From NCBI GenBank assembly GCA_016208315.1, contig JACQYF010000026.1, forward strand, positions 1-41,863: a stretch of DNA of 41,863 bases, given 5' to 3'. Below, piece by piece: positions 31,381-39,610 of this stretch (position 1 is the first letter of the stretch; each line of letters starts with the position of its first letter). The stretch comes from Chloroflexota bacterium (lineage in GTDB: Bacteria > Chloroflexota > Anaerolineae > UBA4142). The notes under the pieces were generated by a model. That model saw only the letters and a program-made list of their open reading frames with translations, made no database searches and was not told where the DNA came from. The translations under genes were made by a program, and so were the position numbers.

Positions 31381-32212
31381 GGGCGAATACCTCGATCTTC
31401 TCTTCTATCACGCGCTGCATCGCCGTCACAGCCGTGCCAAACACCTTGGGCAGATCATAGTCGCCGGATTCGAGAAGTTGCGCACGCAGCGAGTCGAACA
31501 GAGCGACGCGGATTTCGGTGTTGACATTGAACTTGCAGACGCCGAGCACAATCGCTTGCTTGATCGTCTCGGGCGGCAAACCGGATGCGCCGTGCAGCAC
31601 CAATGGCACATCTACGAGCGCGCGAATCTCGCGCAGCCGGTCGAAATCCAAACGCGGTTCGCCGCGATAAAAACCGTGTACGTTGCCGACCGCGACAGCC
31701 AGCGCATCCACGCCGGTCGCGCGCACGAACTCTTCCGCCTGCGCGGGGTCCGTCATCGCCGCGTTCGTTTCGTGTGTGCGGGCGCGGTCTTCGTCGCCGA
31801 CGATTGCGCCCAGTTCCGCTTCGATGGACGCGCCATATGCGCGTGCGGCTTGAACGGCTCGACGCGTGAGATCAACGTTTTCGCCAAACGGGAGCGCGGA
31901 ACCGTCCACCATCACGCCCGTGTACCCCAGGCGCAGGCAAGCGACGATCTCTTCGATGCTGGTACAGTGATCGAGATGCACCGCCACGCTGGTCGTAGCC
32001 GCTCGAGCATGTCCAAGGGCAATCGAAGCCAGCGCTTCGCTACCCGCATATTTCAGCGCGCCCGATCCGGTGGCAATGAGCACGGGCGCATGCTTGGCTT
32101 CAGCGGCGCGTAGAATCGCCTGCGTGATTTCCAAATTGTAAGTATTGAACGCGCCCAGCGCGTACCCGCGTTCTTGTGCGCGGCGCAAAAGCGCGTTCCA
32201 CGGCGTCAGCAT
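31358..32212 (-). CDS. Class II (zinc) ketose-bisphosphate aldolase family protein
   Basis: 284 aa. The class II FBA/GatY fold is complete: ALGAFNTYNLEITQAILRAA, HLDHC (catalytic Asp81, zinc His82), DGSALPFGENVDLTRR, AVGNVHGFYRGEPRLDF and VLHGASGLPPETIKQAI. The ATG at 32212 overlaps the kinase stop in TAATG; a frame further upstream exists but only over the kinase end. Directly behind a four-carbon acid sugar kinase it most likely cleaves or handles the phosphorylated product of that kinase rather than fructose 1,6-bisphosphate. No other glycolysis gene is nearby. Confidence 0.92.
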   Translation of the reverse strand: MLTPWNALLRRAQERGYALGAFNTYNLEITQAILRAAEAKHAPVLIATGSGALKYAGSEALASIALGHARAATTSVAVHLDHCTSIEEIVACLRLGYTGVMVDGSALPFGENVDLTRRAVQAARAYGASIEAELGAIVGDEDRARTHETNAAMTDPAQAEEFVRATGVDALAVAVGNVHGFYRGEPRLDFDRLREIRALVDVPLVLHGASGLPPETIKQAIVLGVCKFNVNTEIRVALFDSLRAQLLESGDYDLPKVFGTAVTAMQRVIEEKIEVFAHGQILAP

Positions 32213-33651
32213 TACTTTCTCAACTCCTCGACGACTTGCGCCAGTGTGTCGCGCGCGCCCACGTTTCCTGGAAAGACAACATAGGGCATTCCGGGGAAGC
32301 GGCTCTCGTCGCCCAGGCGCCACACGGGCACACCCGGCGCGATCTGTCCCAGCACCCGCGCGTTCACAACGCCCAAGGCCCGCGTCGCGACATCGCTACA
32401 AGTAATTCCGCCTTTCGCGATGACAAAACGCGGCGGGATGGCGAGGCGGCGCACGACCTCGATCAGCGCTCCCGAAACACTTTGCCCAATGAGTAAGGAT
32501 TGCGCCCTGGTTGCGCCCGTCACCAACTCGCGGCTTGTGAAGATGAGGGCGGTTCGACCCGCCTGAATTGCCGAGTCCAATTCGCCGGCCGCGTGCGTGA
32601 TTTCGTGCTCCCGCATCGAAGGATAGAGCACGCGCATGACGTTCAGCTCCACACTCGATATGATGTCGAGCGCCTGTAGGGCGCGCAGTTGCTCGCTTGA
32701 TTTTTGAATGTACGAGCCGACGACGACAAGACCGCCGATTCCCTTGGCATCCTTCTGATAGAGGTCGGACGGCTTGAGCATTTCCCGCGGCGTAAATGCG
32801 CCGCGCGCTCGCACGAAGGACGCCGCGGTGCGAAAGAGAAAGCGTTTCCCGTTCGCCTCGGCGCGCAGCAGACCGGCGACGAACACTTGCATATCGCCAT
32901 CACTCGCGGCGTTGACGATAATCGGGCGATAGCCGTTAATTGCGCCGAGGATTTCGGCGACGCCCGCGGGGCCTTCGCGCCGGATGGCATCCAGTGAGAT
33001 GGACACGACCTCGTCGGCGCGATAACGCGAATCGGTCTTCTCTTCGATCCATTCGCGCAAGTTGGAATGAGCATAGCCGAACGTCGCATCGCGCGCGTAT
33101 TCGGTCTGCGCCGCGGGAATCAGCCGCTCACCTTCCTGCACCCAATGCGAGTCGCCAATCGTGAACCTGCCGCCTTCCAGAAAGAACGGAACAATGACGT
33201 GCCCGTCGAACGGATAACCGAGTTCGCGTTCTAGCGTCTCGCGCAGCGCGTCGAGTTCTACCGGATAATGGCCGCGCAAAGTCGAGTCGCTGCGACTGAC
33301 GACGACGAAATCGCGTTTGACTTGACGGGCGGCATGGGCCAGGTTTCGCGCGATCTCGACATTCATCGCCGCCGCGCGGTCGGCGGGCACGCTGCGCGAG
33401 TTTGTCAGGATGTAAAAGACCGAATCGTCGTCGTCGGCGAGCGCATCGCGCAGCGCGTCGACCGGCCACTGCGTGAGCACGGAAATGTCGTGAACGGTTT
33501 GAGTACCGGTGGGATCGTCGTCGAGCACGACCACCTTGCGACCCGACGCGCGGATTTCGGCTTGGAGCGCGGAGAATAGCCGCGGGTCGTTCCATTCCGG
33601 CGGGAGCGCGACAAAGAGTTCGGATTTGGAGACCGGCGTGAGCGATTCCAT
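32212..33651 (-). CDS. Four-carbon acid sugar kinase family protein (DUF1537, OtnK/DtnK-like)
   Basis: 479 aa. The N-terminal DUF1537 domain shows VVLDDDPTGTQTVHD and VVSRSDSTLRGHYPVELDAL (substrate-binding). The C-terminal nucleotide-binding domain shows ALIFTSRELVTGA, FVIAKGGITCSDVATRAL and SRFPGMPYVVFPGNVG. Characterised members phosphorylate D-threonate, L-threonate, D-erythronate or their 3-keto forms. The usual dehydrogenase (PdxA2 or LtnD) and OtnC-type decarboxylase are not here; instead a class II aldolase and a racemase-like gene flank it, so the substrate may be a different acid sugar. Genes on both sides are coupled (1-nt gap upstream, TAATG downstream). Confidence 0.92.
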   Translation of the reverse strand: MESLTPVSKSELFVALPPEWNDPRLFSALQAEIRASGRKVVVLDDDPTGTQTVHDISVLTQWPVDALRDALADDDDSVFYILTNSRSVPADRAAAMNVEIARNLAHAARQVKRDFVVVSRSDSTLRGHYPVELDALRETLERELGYPFDGHVIVPFFLEGGRFTIGDSHWVQEGERLIPAAQTEYARDATFGYAHSNLREWIEEKTDSRYRADEVVSISLDAIRREGPAGVAEILGAINGYRPIIVNAASDGDMQVFVAGLLRAEANGKRFLFRTAASFVRARGAFTPREMLKPSDLYQKDAKGIGGLVVVGSYIQKSSEQLRALQALDIISSVELNVMRVLYPSMREHEITHAAGELDSAIQAGRTALIFTSRELVTGATRAQSLLIGQSVSGALIEVVRRLAIPPRFVIAKGGITCSDVATRALGVVNARVLGQIAPGVPVWRLGDESRFPGMPYVVFPGNVGARDTLAQVVEELRK

Positions 33652-33652
33652 T

Positions 33653-34456
33653 TCAACTCAACAAGACGTCGCGCATTCGCTCGAACCCGCATTGCCCGCT
33701 CGTGAAAACGGGCAAGCCAAGAATGCTCGCGGGGTCGGGATACGAAAAGAGGAACGCGGACATGGAAAGCTGGGCGAGCACGACACTCGAATAGCTGTTT
33801 CGACCGAGTTGGTCGCGGATGGCATCGGCCAAAAGTTGATTGTGCCCGGCGATGTCGCCTTCGGCCAACCTATGCCACGCGCTTTCGACGGTCGCGCCAT
33901 CGTAGGCGACGCTCATCCCCAAGCGAGTGGCCGTCTCATCCAACAGCGCCTGGGTGCTCGTGACCGTCGGCCCGTGCGTTGCGATGACGAGCACCTTACC
34001 GCCGCGCGTGACCGCCGCTTCCATCATCGGCATGTCAATCTGTACGACCGGGACATTGAACGGTGCGAGGGCGTCGGCGACGTGGACGTAGCTGCGGTTC
34101 ATCGTCGAGCAAGTGATGAGCACGGCATCCACGTTCGCCAATTCGACTAGATCGCGCGCGTACGCTACAAATCGTTCAATGTTCGCGCCAGGCGGGCAGG
34201 GTGCGTGATCGGCGTATGCCTGCATGAAATTGAGTTGAACCGCATCGTTACCCGCATTGACCAACGTGACGCCAGGCAGCAGCAATCGTCCAAAGTAGTT
34301 GCTCCATGCCGTGACCCAGGACGAGCCGTTCAAGAGGCCGAGCCGCTTGCCGAGCAGACGGGGGTCGCCGTGCTGCTCCGGTCCCAGATGGGCCGCGCCG
34401 GTCAAGCGCATGTAGGTCGAGAAGAAATCGAGTGGGTTTGGAATCGGCTTAGGCAT
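33653..34456 (-). CDS. Aspartate/glutamate racemase family protein
   Basis: 267 aa. The family's first catalytic cysteine is in AVLITCSTMN (Cys116) and the second site reads FTSGQCGFERM (Cys256). VLVIATHGPTVTSTQALLDE is the typical central strand. These enzymes move a proton at a carbon next to a carboxylate without cofactor (Asp/Glu racemase, hydantoin racemase, maleate isomerase). Next to an acid-sugar kinase it may epimerise an aldonic or tetronic acid. It begins 1 nt after the GH172 stop and ends 1 nt before the kinase start, so it is fully coupled. Confidence 0.85.
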   Translation of the reverse strand: MPKPIPNPLDFFSTYMRLTGAAHLGPEQHGDPRLLGKRLGLLNGSSWVTAWSNYFGRLLLPGVTLVNAGNDAVQLNFMQAYADHAPCPPGANIERFVAYARDLVELANVDAVLITCSTMNRSYVHVADALAPFNVPVVQIDMPMMEAAVTRGGKVLVIATHGPTVTSTQALLDETATRLGMSVAYDGATVESAWHRLAEGDIAGHNQLLADAIRDQLGRNSYSSVVLAQLSMSAFLFSYPDPASILGLPVFTSGQCGFERMRDVLLS

Positions 34457-34457
34457 A

Positions 34458-35546
34458 TCAAACCACTTCTAGCCCGTCTCGACCCGGCAAACTCGGAAAC
34501 GGCGCGTGCGGTTCGTCTTGATACCAAAACGCGGTCGAGGCGATGTCGTCCTGGAGCGGCAAATAGGTTCCGCCTTTGCGCCACCCGAGCGCCTGAATCG
34601 TTACGCGCAGGTCTTGCTCAAACCGGATCGGATCCATGATGTGCCAGCGATACAGGCCAAACCGCTGCTGCGCGCGGTACAGCCCGTCGGGTTTGATGAC
34701 CTGCGGCAAGCCGGAATACGGCGACGAAAACGCGCAGTATTCTCCCTTCGGTTGCTCGAAATCCCATGCGCCGCCGAAATAATCTTCCGTGCCTGTCCCG
34801 CAAATGGTCGGAAAATCCTGGTCGCCGTCGAGAAAGAATTTGATCTCGCCCTCGCCCCACCAGCCGTTATTATTTACGCCCCAAGCGAGGTAAGTGCCAA
34901 CATAATGCCCTTGTCCTTTCACTTTGTCGAGAAGGGTATGCGCGGTTTTGTAGGGCAAGGGATTGCTGCGCCGCCATTGCGCGTGAAAATACGCGGCGTC
35001 GTCGGGCACGTCGGTCAAGGTGTAATTTACTTGGTAATACAACACCATCGGCTCGTCGCCCAAGTTCTCCATCAACATTCGCGCGGATTTTCGAAAGGGC
35101 ATCTCCCAATAGGAATTGAATCCGCCCGCCGGATTGACGCACACCGCGAGCGAACTCACGTTGCCGCGCTCGGCCCAACCGCTGCAAAAGAAATCGCCCA
35201 GCGGCGTTTCGACCGACGGATTGTCTTCGCCGTCCCAGTACATGCGTAGGACGCTCGCGCGCCAGAACTCGGGTTTCGTGGTGAGCCAGATTTGTTGGAT
35301 CGCGCCGGAACCGTGAATCTGCGCCATCGTGAAATTTGTGTGCGGCGCAATGTACACGCAGGGCGAGACCTTCCATCCTGGTCCCAACTGCGCCGCCGCC
35401 TTCGCGCCCGCGCCCGCGGTCGCCATGCCGCCTTGGCCTTTTTCGCCGTTTGGATTCTCCGCGCTGATGGAACGCGTCTGGGCGCGCGCGAGCCGTGACA
35501 AGTTGCCCAGCCCGAGATTCAATCCGTCAAACTGCGCTGTCATCAT
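34458..35546 (-). CDS. DUF2961 protein, glycoside hydrolase family 172
   Basis: 362 aa, a full GH172 unit with two jelly-roll-like halves. Key parts: AQIHGSGAIQQIWLTTKPEF, VLRMYWDGEDNPSVETPLGD, WWGEGEIKFFLDGD, ICGTGTEDYFGGAW (acidic catalytic candidates in the last two) and GLYRWHIMDPIRFEQDLRVT. Known members act on fructofuranosyl or D-arabinofuranosyl linkages. A low-complexity Gly/Ala stretch (about 38-53) is probably a flexible loop. No signal peptide, so it is cytoplasmic, unlike many GH172 enzymes. The start ATG-ATG (35546 and 35543) overlaps the GH2 stop. Confidence 0.85.
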   Translation of the reverse strand: MMTAQFDGLNLGLGNLSRLARAQTRSISAENPNGEKGQGGMATAGAGAKAAAQLGPGWKVSPCVYIAPHTNFTMAQIHGSGAIQQIWLTTKPEFWRASVLRMYWDGEDNPSVETPLGDFFCSGWAERGNVSSLAVCVNPAGGFNSYWEMPFRKSARMLMENLGDEPMVLYYQVNYTLTDVPDDAAYFHAQWRRSNPLPYKTAHTLLDKVKGQGHYVGTYLAWGVNNNGWWGEGEIKFFLDGDQDFPTICGTGTEDYFGGAWDFEQPKGEYCAFSSPYSGLPQVIKPDGLYRAQQRFGLYRWHIMDPIRFEQDLRVTIQALGWRKGGTYLPLQDDIASTAFWYQDEPHAPFPSLPGRDGLEVV

Positions 35547-38266
35547 ATCCTCGCTTCCCCATCGCCGCGCGCCTCACGAACCAGATTGCGCACGAGGCGA
35601 GCCGCGAGGGGATTTATCTTCATCTTGTCGAAAACGCGATACTGACAAAAGACGACCGACCCTTTGCCGACGCGGACGCGTTCAATATCGCTATACCAGA
35701 CGATGGCCGGCGCTTCTAATCGCGTTTGCGTATTGCGGAGCGAGCCGGCCAAAACCTCGCCGCCCAGTTCGGACAGGCCATACCAAGGCAGCACATCCAC
35801 GTACGGCTCGCCCGCGAGTCCGCCGCAGGGCAAGCCCTCAAACAACGGGGACTTGTGTTGCCAATGATTACAGCCCATCCAGCTCCCGATCGCGAGATTC
35901 AATTTGATGTCGAGGCCATGACTCGCGAGCGCGCGCAACGCAATCTCGTCGCGCTTGTGAAGCGGTCCAACGATAGCCGCTCCGCCTGTCTCAACATGAG
36001 TGAATAATGCTTCCCAATCTTTCTCGAAAAGCGCCGCCGGATTTGCGGCGATCAACAAGCGCTCGTCGTTTTCTTCAGTTGGTTCCAAGGGCAGCGCCAA
36101 AACAGTTTCCGACGATTGGGCGAGGATCTGTTCGCCTTGCATCCATCGCGCCGACACGCGATACTCACCGGCAGTGTCGGTCGTCTTGAAAGAAATGGCG
36201 CCGAGTTCTTTGATGCCCATACCGGCGGCAACACGGCGGACTTCGGATGCGATTCGCGCTCCCGTTGGATCGTAAACGGTCACGACGACCTGCTCGTTGC
36301 CGCCGAGCGGCAAGCGACTAACCACGGTGCAGCTCACATTGATCGTCTCGCCAAGCGTCGCAACCGGGGATGCGGCTTTCAGGACGAGGCAGTGCGGCAG
36401 GTTCAGTCGCTTGGCCGCGTAGTAAGCGGGCTTGGGGTTGCGCCAGAGATCGAGCAGGCCGGCGTGAAATTCCCAGGCGACGTCGTTAAGTTGGGTGAGC
36501 ACATAGCCCGAGATGCGCGGGTTGGTCAAGAGCGCCTGTATCTGCCGCGTGTTGGCGTCCGCGTGCAGTTCTTGCGCTGCCAATGCCAAATTGTGAACGG
36601 AGCCAAAGACGCGATCCAGATGACGCGCTTCAAATCCGTTATGCAGATCATCGCGGAAAATCTTGAGCTCGCGCGCGTCGAGCAGATTTTCACGACCTTG
36701 AAATCCCGCTACCAGGTCGTCGAGGTCGGCCATGCCGCCGTAGCCCAACTCGGAAACAAAGACCTTGCCGCGATACGAACGCTGCTCGCGGTCAAATTCC
36801 TCAAAGAGCGCGGTCGAGCCAAAGTCCTGCGTCGCGAGAACCGCCGACGGCGCGCCGCTGCCCAGCGCGCGCATCCATTCGTACACCGGCCCGGGCAGCA
36901 AGCCGCCGAGGTAAAGGTGAACGTCGAGGATTTTTTGCCGTTCATTTTCTCTGTTCGGGACCATCGTCGCGCGATCAATCCAGCCGAAATCCTGATCAAT
37001 CGCCATCGTGCCGCCGGAATTATCCACGATAACCCGCGTGGGATCCAGGGCGCGCGCCAAGTGAACCAACGCCTCGCCGTTGATCGCGTTGGATTGGCGA
37101 TTCTCGTTATAGATGCCCCAAAAGACGACCGAAGGATGATTGCGGTCGCGCTCGATCAGCGCCTGGACTTGGCGTCGCCCGTGATCGGTTATGCGCGGAC
37201 TGTCCTTGATCCACGCCAAACAATTCTCGGCGTAGACCAGCATCCCCATCTGGTCGGTCAAATCCAAAAAGCCGGGCGGCGCGGGTCGAATGTGCGCGCG
37301 GATCAGATTGAAGCCGGCTTCTTTCGCCAGAGTGATCTCTCGAACCATCATTTCGCGGTTGGGCGGCGTGACGAGGTTGATCGGGTAGTTCGGCTGCAAG
37401 AGAATGCCGCGCAGGAAAACTGGCTCGCCGTTCAGAAAGAATTCACCATCCTGCACCGTGAAATCGCGCATCCCAAATTGCGCGGCCACCTCATCGTCAC
37501 TTGTTGTGGCTCGCACGCGATACAGTTGTGGATGCTCGCAACTCCACGCGAAAGGACGCGAAAGAAGAACACGAAAGGAAAAACGCGATACGCCGGGAAC
37601 CGCCATCACGGCGCTGGCCTGTTCGAATGCCAGACGGTTATCGGGAGCCGTAATCTCTAGCCGCAAATCAACCGCGCGGCATTCGGCGAGCCGGTTGTTG
37701 AGCGCCACTTCGACAAGCGCCGACTCGCGCGCAAGGTCCGGTTCGACGGCCAACGATTGGCACGCGACCCAGGGACGCGTCTCCAGCCGCACGTTGCCCC
37801 ACAGCCCGCCGTAGGCGTAATACCAACTCTGCTTCGACGCTGGCGCGTGTTGCAGGATCATCCCGTCCACGGCTTTCGTCCGCGATAGCGCCGCCACTCG
37901 CACGATGAGTTCATTCTCCGAGTCGCATCGAACGAACGGGGTGACGTCGAACCAGAAGGGTGTGTACGCGCCCTCGTGGCTGCCGACGTAGTTTTGGTTC
38001 AGCCACGCCTCGACGCGATAACTCGCGCCTTGAAAGTGCAACTGTACGACTTGATCGCGCCAGTCGCCGGGAACCAAAAACAGCGTGCGATAGAATCCCA
38101 CGCCCTCAGCATCCGGGTATTCGATGTTCCATATCGCGGGCACTTGTATCCCTAATGAATCGCGTGGAAATTGACCGCTGGCCCAACCACTCGCCAGCCC
38201 GCGGTTCTCGGGATCGAAGGCGATTTGCCAAGCGCCGGAGAGATCGAGTTGTTGTCTGGGATGCAT
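35543..38266 (-). CDS. Glycoside hydrolase family 2 (beta-galactosidase/beta-glucuronidase type)
   Basis: 907 aa. N-terminal sugar-binding domain (LSGAWQIAFDPENRGLASGW, VGFYRTLFLVPGDW), Ig-like domain, then a TIM barrel with acid/base Glu388 in VVFWGIYNENR and nucleophile Glu506 in KVFVSELGYGG. A C-terminal region of about 250 aa carries beta domains. No signal peptide. GAGGGGAAG precedes the ATG at 38266. Around residue 235 the stretch SRFSFRVLLSRPFAWSCEHP is encoded by a CGCGAAAGGA-type tandem repeat (37540-37600) that has entered the gene in frame. Substrate specificity cannot be read, but beta-glycosides of Gal, GlcA or Man are the family range. Confidence 0.92.
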   Translation of the reverse strand: MHPRQQLDLSGAWQIAFDPENRGLASGWASGQFPRDSLGIQVPAIWNIEYPDAEGVGFYRTLFLVPGDWRDQVVQLHFQGASYRVEAWLNQNYVGSHEGAYTPFWFDVTPFVRCDSENELIVRVAALSRTKAVDGMILQHAPASKQSWYYAYGGLWGNVRLETRPWVACQSLAVEPDLARESALVEVALNNRLAECRAVDLRLEITAPDNRLAFEQASAVMAVPGVSRFSFRVLLSRPFAWSCEHPQLYRVRATTSDDEVAAQFGMRDFTVQDGEFFLNGEPVFLRGILLQPNYPINLVTPPNREMMVREITLAKEAGFNLIRAHIRPAPPGFLDLTDQMGMLVYAENCLAWIKDSPRITDHGRRQVQALIERDRNHPSVVFWGIYNENRQSNAINGEALVHLARALDPTRVIVDNSGGTMAIDQDFGWIDRATMVPNRENERQKILDVHLYLGGLLPGPVYEWMRALGSGAPSAVLATQDFGSTALFEEFDREQRSYRGKVFVSELGYGGMADLDDLVAGFQGRENLLDARELKIFRDDLHNGFEARHLDRVFGSVHNLALAAQELHADANTRQIQALLTNPRISGYVLTQLNDVAWEFHAGLLDLWRNPKPAYYAAKRLNLPHCLVLKAASPVATLGETINVSCTVVSRLPLGGNEQVVVTVYDPTGARIASEVRRVAAGMGIKELGAISFKTTDTAGEYRVSARWMQGEQILAQSSETVLALPLEPTEENDERLLIAANPAALFEKDWEALFTHVETGGAAIVGPLHKRDEIALRALASHGLDIKLNLAIGSWMGCNHWQHKSPLFEGLPCGGLAGEPYVDVLPWYGLSELGGEVLAGSLRNTQTRLEAPAIVWYSDIERVRVGKGSVVFCQYRVFDKMKINPLAARLVRNLVREARGDGEARI

Positions 38267-38282
38267 GTCTTCCCCTCAGAGG

Positions 38283-38367
38283 TTGAGATACCGGGCGACC
38301 GAGGTCGCTGCAACAACGACACAAAGTCGGCCTTCGCCGACTGGCTTTTAGCTTGCGGAGGCAAGCT
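38283..38367. repeat. Cluster of short hairpins after the MDR dehydrogenase gene
   Basis: Two 7-bp stems with 4-nt loops are exact: 38325-38331 with 38336-38342 (AGTCGGC/GCCGACT) and 38350-38356 with 38361-38367 (AGCTTGC/GCAAGCT). A third, weaker one (GCGACC/GGTCGC) lies near 38295-38308. On the - strand these follow the dehydrogenase, whose TAA (38350-38348) is at the base of one stem. TTGTGT follows the second stem, so weak termination is possible, but the GH2 gene just downstream needs read-through. Confidence 0.5.
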
Positions 38368-39445
38368 TTGTGTGTTCGTTACCGCGATTTGAATCGCCTG
38401 GGGTGTACGTGAGCAGGATTTTGATTTTGCCGCCCGGCGCCTGATCAATCATCGCGTACGCTTCTGCCGCGCAGGCGAACGGCACGCGCGCGCCAATCAG
38501 CGGCTTGACCTGAAGTTGCTGTGCGCCGAGCAAATTGACGGCGGCGCGCTCGACGCGTTCCAAGTCCCACATCGGCTGATTGCGATGCGCGCAATCCCAA
38601 ACCGGCATACTCGACCGCAGCGTGATGCGGTTGTGATGCCACTCGCGCGCCAAATCCACGCGGCCCTTGGTATCGCCGTAAAAACCCGAGGTGACGACGA
38701 TGCCTTCCTTGTGGACGCTTCGAATGGCCGCTTGCAGCGCCGCGTAAACGCCCGAGATTTCAATCGCGACATCCACGCCGGCGCTGCCAGTCGCTTCTTT
38801 GATCGCCATACCCGCGTCGCACTCGGCGGGATTGAACGTCGCATTCGCGCCGAGTTCTCTCGCCAAAGCGAGGCGCTCCGCGATAGGATCAATGGCGAAT
38901 ACTTGAACCGCGCCGTCGAGCCGCGCCATTTGCAGCGCCATCATGCCGATCGCGCCGAGTCCGAAAATCGCGACGCGGTCGCCCAGTTTGATTTCGGCAT
39001 CGTGAATCGCGGCGAGCGCGAAGCGCGCGGGGTCTGAGAACACCATCGTTTCGCAATCTACATTCTGGGGGACCGAATACAGTTTGGCTTGCGGCAGGAT
39101 CGCGGTTTCGCGATGCTTCCACTCGCCGTGAACGAAATCGCGCGGCTTGAAAGCGCGGACGGCGGGGCCCACCGCGCGCACGACGCCCGCGGCCCACGAG
39201 CCCAACGTGTGCGGATAATACGGCGCGATGTGCTCGTCCTCGCGCGGCGGTCGAAAGAGACGCAGGGCGGGATCCCAGACTTCGGCGGCAAAGGGGAGCG
39301 TGCCGCGATAGGTGTTGAGTTCGGTGCCGTGTTTGATGCCGCTGACCAATGTCTGTACTAGCACCTCATCGCCAACTGGATCGCGGTCAGCGTATTCGGC
39401 GTAGCCGATTGTGCGGGGAGATTTCGCGATCAATTCGAGAGGCAT
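38348..39445 (-). CDS. Zinc-type alcohol dehydrogenase family (MDR) oxidoreductase
   Basis: 365 aa. MDR fold: GroES-like N-terminus (VLVQTLVSGIKHGTELNTYR) and NAD(P)-binding domain (RVAIFGLGAIGMMALQMARL). The catalytic zinc cysteine expected where SGIKHGTE stands is absent, and so is the four-cysteine structural zinc lobe. This places it in the metal-poor MDR group typical of bacterial sugar loci, where members oxidise or reduce sugar hydroxyls. The last 12 or so residues (GNEHTKLASAS) run into the hairpin cluster and look non-native. It lies between the transporter genes (39611-41863) and GH2, with a 33-bp palindrome before it. Confidence 0.88.
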   Translation of the reverse strand: MPLELIAKSPRTIGYAEYADRDPVGDEVLVQTLVSGIKHGTELNTYRGTLPFAAEVWDPALRLFRPPREDEHIAPYYPHTLGSWAAGVVRAVGPAVRAFKPRDFVHGEWKHRETAILPQAKLYSVPQNVDCETMVFSDPARFALAAIHDAEIKLGDRVAIFGLGAIGMMALQMARLDGAVQVFAIDPIAERLALARELGANATFNPAECDAGMAIKEATGSAGVDVAIEISGVYAALQAAIRSVHKEGIVVTSGFYGDTKGRVDLAREWHHNRITLRSSMPVWDCAHRNQPMWDLERVERAAVNLLGAQQLQVKPLIGARVPFACAAEAYAMIDQAPGGKIKILLTYTPGDSNRGNEHTKLASAS

Positions 39446-39462
39446 TTATCGGTGCTCCATAA

Positions 39463-39567
39463 TGGGACGCGTCGCCTTCGAAAGAAGGCGCTGAAGGCGG
39501 AGAAAAAATAGGAAATTATCCGCGCTTGTCCGCGTTCAGCGCCTTCTTTCGAAGGCGACGCGTCCCA
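39463..39567. repeat. 33-bp perfect inverted repeat between permease and dehydrogenase genes
   Basis: The arms 39463-39495 and 39535-39567 are exact complements at all 33 positions with a 39-nt loop. The arms contain the smaller palindrome CCTTCGAAAGAAGG-like core and end in TGGGACGCG/CGCGTCCCA. The loop holds a copy of the ATCCGCG-type unit also seen at 19741-19780, so the element is related to the hairpin at 19711-19784. It stands 18 bp upstream of the dehydrogenase ATG and after the permease stop. No T-run follows. It fills most of the 165-bp gap, the rest of which shows nothing I can support. Confidence 0.9.
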
Positions 39568-39610
39568 ACAAATTCCATCTTGCTGTGAGTACCCAATCAC
39601 CATGAATGTC

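Noticed and set aside
36116..37660. Long open frame (514 codons) on the + strand
   Set aside because: It lies opposite the GH2 barrel with both catalytic glutamates in place on the - strand; the + product has no recognisable domain.
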